Assembly: GCA_947623215.1 (NCBI GenBank)
Contig: CANQGN010000094.1
Coordinates: 1-6,103 of the forward strand
Source: an uncultured Clostridia bacterium
GTDB taxonomy: Bacteria > Bacillota > Clostridia > Oscillospirales > Acutalibacteraceae
DNA: 6,103 bases
Direction: 5' to 3'
Shown piece after piece: positions 4,343 to 6,103 of the stretch. Each line of letters starts with the position of its first letter. Positions within the stretch are counted from its first letter, which is position 1. The translations under genes and the position numbers were made by a program. A model generated the notes under the pieces. The model was not told the origin of the DNA, did not search any database, and saw nothing but the letters and a program-made list of their open reading frames with translations.

Positions 4343-5812
4343 ATGAACTATACCAGCACCAGAGACAGCCGCGTTTCGGTACCCTCTGCCGTGGCCATTG
4401 CAAACGGCATCGCGCCGGACGGCGGGCTGTACGTGCCAACCGAGCTGCCCCCTCTTACTGCCGCCGATTTTGAAGAGCTCGGCCGCCTGCCTTACCCGGC
4501 GGCCGCCGCCCGCGTGCTCTCGCTCTTTTTAACTGATTTTACAGGAGAGGAAATCAACGACTGCACCGCCGGGGCTTACCTTGGCAGCTTTGAAGAAGAC
4601 GAACCCGCCCCGCTGGTTCCCTTGTCTGCTTCCGCCTATTCGCTGGAGCTTTGGCACGGCCCCACCTGCGCTTTTAAAGACTTAGCGCTGCAAATTTTGC
4701 CCCACCTGCTCACCCGGGCGGCCGCCAAAACGGCCAAGGGGCAAACGCGGGTGATTTTGGTGGCCACCTCTGGCGACACCGGCAAGGCCGCGCTGGAGGG
4801 CTTTGCCAACGTGCCGGGGGTTAAAATACTGGTCTTTTACCCAAGCGAAGGCGTAAGCGCCATGCAAAAGCGCCAAATGATTACCCAGCGGGGCGACAAC
4901 GTAGGCGTGTTTGGCATTCGCGGCAATTTTGACGACGCCCAAACCGGGGTTAAGCAAATTTTTACCGACCCCGCCGCCAAAGAGCAGCTGGCGGCCCACG
5001 GCATGGGCTTTTCCAGCGCCAATTCCATTAACTGGGGGCGGCTGGCCCCGCAAATCGTTTACTACGTCGTCTCTTACGCCCGGCTGCTGAAACAGGGGGC
5101 GCTAAAACCCGGCGACGAGATAAACTTTGTGGTGCCGACCGGCAATTTCGGCAACATTTTGGCGGCCTATTACGCCGGGCGCATGGGCGTGCCGGTGGGG
5201 CGGCTGGTGTGCGCCTCTAACCGAAACAACGTGCTCACGGACTTCATTAACACCGGCGTTTACGACCGCAACCGGCCGTTTTATACCACCCTTTCGCCCT
5301 CTATGGATATTCTTATTTCCAGCAATTTGGAGCGGCTGCTTTATCACGTAACCGGGGGCGACTGCGAGCGGGTAGCGGAGTGGATGAGCGAGCTTGCCGC
5401 CACCGGCCGCTACCGGGTAGACGACGAAACCAGAGGCGCCATCGCTTCTCTTTTTGCCGCCGGTTGTGCAGACGATACCGCCGCCAAAGCCGCCATTGCG
5501 GGGGCGTTTCAGGCTAAGGGGTACTTGGCAGACCCCCACACCGGCGTGGCCCTTTCGGTTTACGGGCGCTATGTAACCGAAACACAGGATTCCCGCGTTT
5601 CGGTCATCGCTTCTACGGCCAGCCCCTTTAAGTTTGCCGGCGGCGTGCTCTCGGCGCTGGGCGCCGCGCCGCAATCGGCAGACGATTTTGCCGCTACGGG
5701 CTATGCCGTTCCCAAAACGATAGCGGAATTGAAAACACTGCGCGAGCGCTTTACCACGGTGTGCGAAAAAGGCGACATGTGGGCCATGGTGGCCCAAACG
5801 CTGGGGCTGTAA
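4343..5812 (+). CDS. thrC: Threonine synthase
   Basis: A 489-residue PLP enzyme (fold type II) that turns O-phosphohomoserine into threonine and phosphate, the last step of threonine synthesis. The start MNYTSTRDSR and APDGGLYVP (24-32) are typical of bacterial ThrC. The PLP lysine is K112 in HGPTCAFKDLALQ (105-117). ATSGDTGKAA (141-150) forms a substrate-phosphate loop, MQKRQM (174-179) and NFDDAQ (195-200) are conserved, SSANSINWGRL (224-234) is a family hallmark, and PTGNFGN (265-271) binds the PLP phosphate. Length fits the longer ThrC group. It follows yraN by 19 nt with its own ribosome binding site and probably shares the lepB-rbgA-rnhB-yraN transcript, although no other threonine gene is adjacent. 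No attenuator or T-box is visible upstream. Confidence 0.97.
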   Translation: MNYTSTRDSRVSVPSAVAIANGIAPDGGLYVPTELPPLTAADFEELGRLPYPAAAARVLSLFLTDFTGEEINDCTAGAYLGSFEEDEPAPLVPLSASAYSLELWHGPTCAFKDLALQILPHLLTRAAAKTAKGQTRVILVATSGDTGKAALEGFANVPGVKILVFYPSEGVSAMQKRQMITQRGDNVGVFGIRGNFDDAQTGVKQIFTDPAAKEQLAAHGMGFSSANSINWGRLAPQIVYYVVSYARLLKQGALKPGDEINFVVPTGNFGNILAAYYAGRMGVPVGRLVCASNRNNVLTDFINTGVYDRNRPFYTTLSPSMDILISSNLERLLYHVTGGDCERVAEWMSELAATGRYRVDDETRGAIASLFAAGCADDTAAKAAIAGAFQAKGYLADPHTGVALSVYGRYVTETQDSRVSVIASTASPFKFAGGVLSALGAAPQSADDFAATGYAVPKTIAELKTLRERFTTVCEKGDMWAMVAQTLGL

Positions 5813-5818
5813 GGCCCC
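5781..5818. other. Paired inverted repeats at the thrC / DUF1540 convergence
   Basis: GGGCCA/TGGCCC (5781-5786 with 5790-5795) lies in the thrC 3' end, and GGGGC/GCCCC (5803-5807 with 5814-5818) spans the thrC stop and the 6-nt gap before the DUF1540 stop. Neither is followed by a T-run on either strand, so they are weak candidates for a bidirectional terminator. Confidence 0.35.
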
Positions 5819-5998
5819 TTACCCGTTAGAATTTCCGTCCCCTTCGCCCGGCCGAAAGGTTGCGCATACCGTGTCTTGCGGGCAGCAGGCGTACTGCGGG
5901 CCAACGTGTACGGTGTCGGCGCAGCAGCAGTGGTCGGCCGCGTGATAGACGCAGTTTTCCACATTGCAACAGATTTTTCTGTCTCGTTTTTGTTCCAT
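5819..5998 (-). CDS. DUF1540 small cysteine-rich protein
   Basis: A 59-residue protein with nine cysteines (C10, C11, C16, C24, C25, C26, C38, C39, C45). The pattern I-C-C-N-V-x-N-C-V-Y-H, then a cysteine cluster, A-D-x-V-x-V, and T-V-C-A-T-F matches the DUF1540 domain common in Clostridia and Bacilli, whose function is not known. The cysteine spacing suggests metal binding, which is inference. Triple cysteine 24-26 is richer than the usual domain as I recall it. The ATG at 5998 is preferred because AAAGGTGG lies 8 nt upstream; a GTG at 6010 in frame overlaps that site. It runs against thrC and its stop is only 6 nt from the thrC stop. The C-terminal tail is Gly/Asn-rich and looks unstructured. 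No signal peptide or membrane segment, so cytoplasmic. Confidence 0.85.
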   Translation of the reverse strand: MEQKRDRKICCNVENCVYHAADHCCCADTVHVGPQYACCPQDTVCATFRPGEGDGNSNG

Positions 5999-6006
5999 GT
6001 TCCTTC

Positions 6007-6014
6007 CCACCTTT
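6007..6014 (-). promoter_or_regulatory. Ribosome binding site of the DUF1540 gene
   Basis: Read on the minus strand, AAAGGTGG (6014 to 6007) is one base from the AAAGGAGG consensus and lies 8 nt before the ATG at 5998. A closer AAGGA (6004-6000) is only 2 nt away, too near to act alone. Confidence 0.7.
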
Positions 6015-6026
6015 CGCCTTTAGTAT

Positions 6027-6038
6027 GCCGCCGGCGGC
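6027..6038. other. 12-bp perfect palindrome at the DUF1540 start region
   Basis: GCCGCCGGCGGC is a perfect palindrome lying 5 nt downstream of the minus-strand -10 box, overlapping the expected transcription start. It could be an operator or a small hairpin at the mRNA 5' end; in GC-rich DNA such a palindrome can also arise by chance. A second, 8-bp palindrome (CCGCGCGG, 6052-6059) lies on the other side of the -10. Confidence 0.35.
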
Positions 6039-6043
6039 GGGCG

Positions 6044-6049
6044 ATTATA
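6044..6049 (-). promoter_or_regulatory. -10 box of the DUF1540 gene promoter
   Basis: The minus strand reads a perfect TATAAT at 6049 to 6044, placing a start near 6037 and a leader of about 39 nt. No good -35 hexamer is present at 16-18 nt; the best-spaced hexamer reads AAACGG (6072 to 6067). AT-rich DNA just upstream (6071-6092) could act as an UP element, or the promoter may need an activator or a different sigma factor. Confidence 0.5.
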
Positions 6050-6090
6050 CGCCGCGCGGGCGATTGCCGTTTTGTTTTTTTAAAAATAAG

Positions 6091-6097
6091 AAAGGAG
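6091..6097 (+). promoter_or_regulatory. Ribosome binding site of a gene starting beyond the right edge
   Basis: AAAGGAG is followed by only 6 bases before the window ends, so a start codon is expected within the next few bases. The AT-rich stretch before it (6071-6090, T-run then A-run) may be part of its promoter region, which would be divergent from the DUF1540 promoter. No -35/-10 pair with normal spacing is clear on the + strand. Confidence 0.45.
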
Positions 6098-6103
6098 CGC
6101 CGC

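Noticed and set aside
5102..5797. 231-codon minus-strand open frame inside thrC
   Set aside because: Complement of a clear threonine synthase; the translation is low in recognisable motifs and there is no ribosome binding site.
1..6103. Mobile elements, CRISPR, tRNA or defence genes
   Set aside because: No transposase or integrase motifs, no spaced direct repeats of CRISPR type, and no tRNA-like cloverleaf were seen on either strand.

Overview
The window looks like a housekeeping stretch from a GC-rich, Gram-positive anaerobe of the class Clostridia, most plausibly an Oscillospiraceae/Ruminococcaceae-type gut bacterium. The reasons are: strong Shine-Dalgarno sites of the AAAGGAG type, a TTG and a GTG start, the gene order rplS-lepB-rbgA-rnhB-yraN that is familiar from Firmicutes, a small DUF1540 protein (a family seen mainly in Clostridia and Bacilli), and a secreted dockerin-bearing protein. 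The taxonomic placement is inference; no rRNA or other marker is present to settle it.

Layout, left to right. (1) Bases 1-233 carry the C-terminal end of a hemolysin III/PAQR-type membrane protein, cut by the window edge. (2) A well-formed sigma-A promoter at 243-271 drives a 244-residue secreted protein (327-1061, TTG start) with a C-terminal dockerin-like pair of repeats, the second of which has lost its calcium-loop residues. (3) Phased A-tracts plus a second promoter (1083-1130) and a roughly 120-nt leader lead into rplS (1259-1603, ribosomal protein bL19). (4) A 203-base gap (1604-1806) holds several hairpins, one of them a good intrinsic terminator. (5) A tight cluster on the + strand follows: lepB (signal peptidase I), rbgA (50S assembly GTPase), rnhB (RNase HII), yraN (UPF0102) and thrC (threonine synthase). 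lepB/rbgA overlap by 8 nt and rnhB/yraN by 16 nt; the other junctions are 19-21 nt and have their own ribosome binding sites. (6) A convergent minus-strand gene (5819-5998) encodes a 59-residue cysteine-rich DUF1540 protein that ends 6 nt from the thrC stop. (7) At the right edge a ribosome binding site (6091-6097) announces another + strand gene that begins outside the window.

Functionally the middle cluster joins ribosome production (bL19, RbgA), protein export (LepB), and nucleic-acid maintenance (RnhB, YraN), with an amino-acid biosynthesis gene (thrC) at the end. The dockerin protein is a likely LepB substrate, as any secreted protein would be, but nothing ties the two specifically.

I see no mobile element, CRISPR array, tRNA, rRNA, or toxin/defence module, and no convincing new multi-gene system. 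The most unusual signals are at the sequence level: a complete absence of the tetranucleotide GATC across all 6.1 kb (with TCGA also rare), a possible Shine-Dalgarno-masking fold in the rplS leader, a terminator/promoter overlap between rplS and lepB, and the half-degenerate dockerin.
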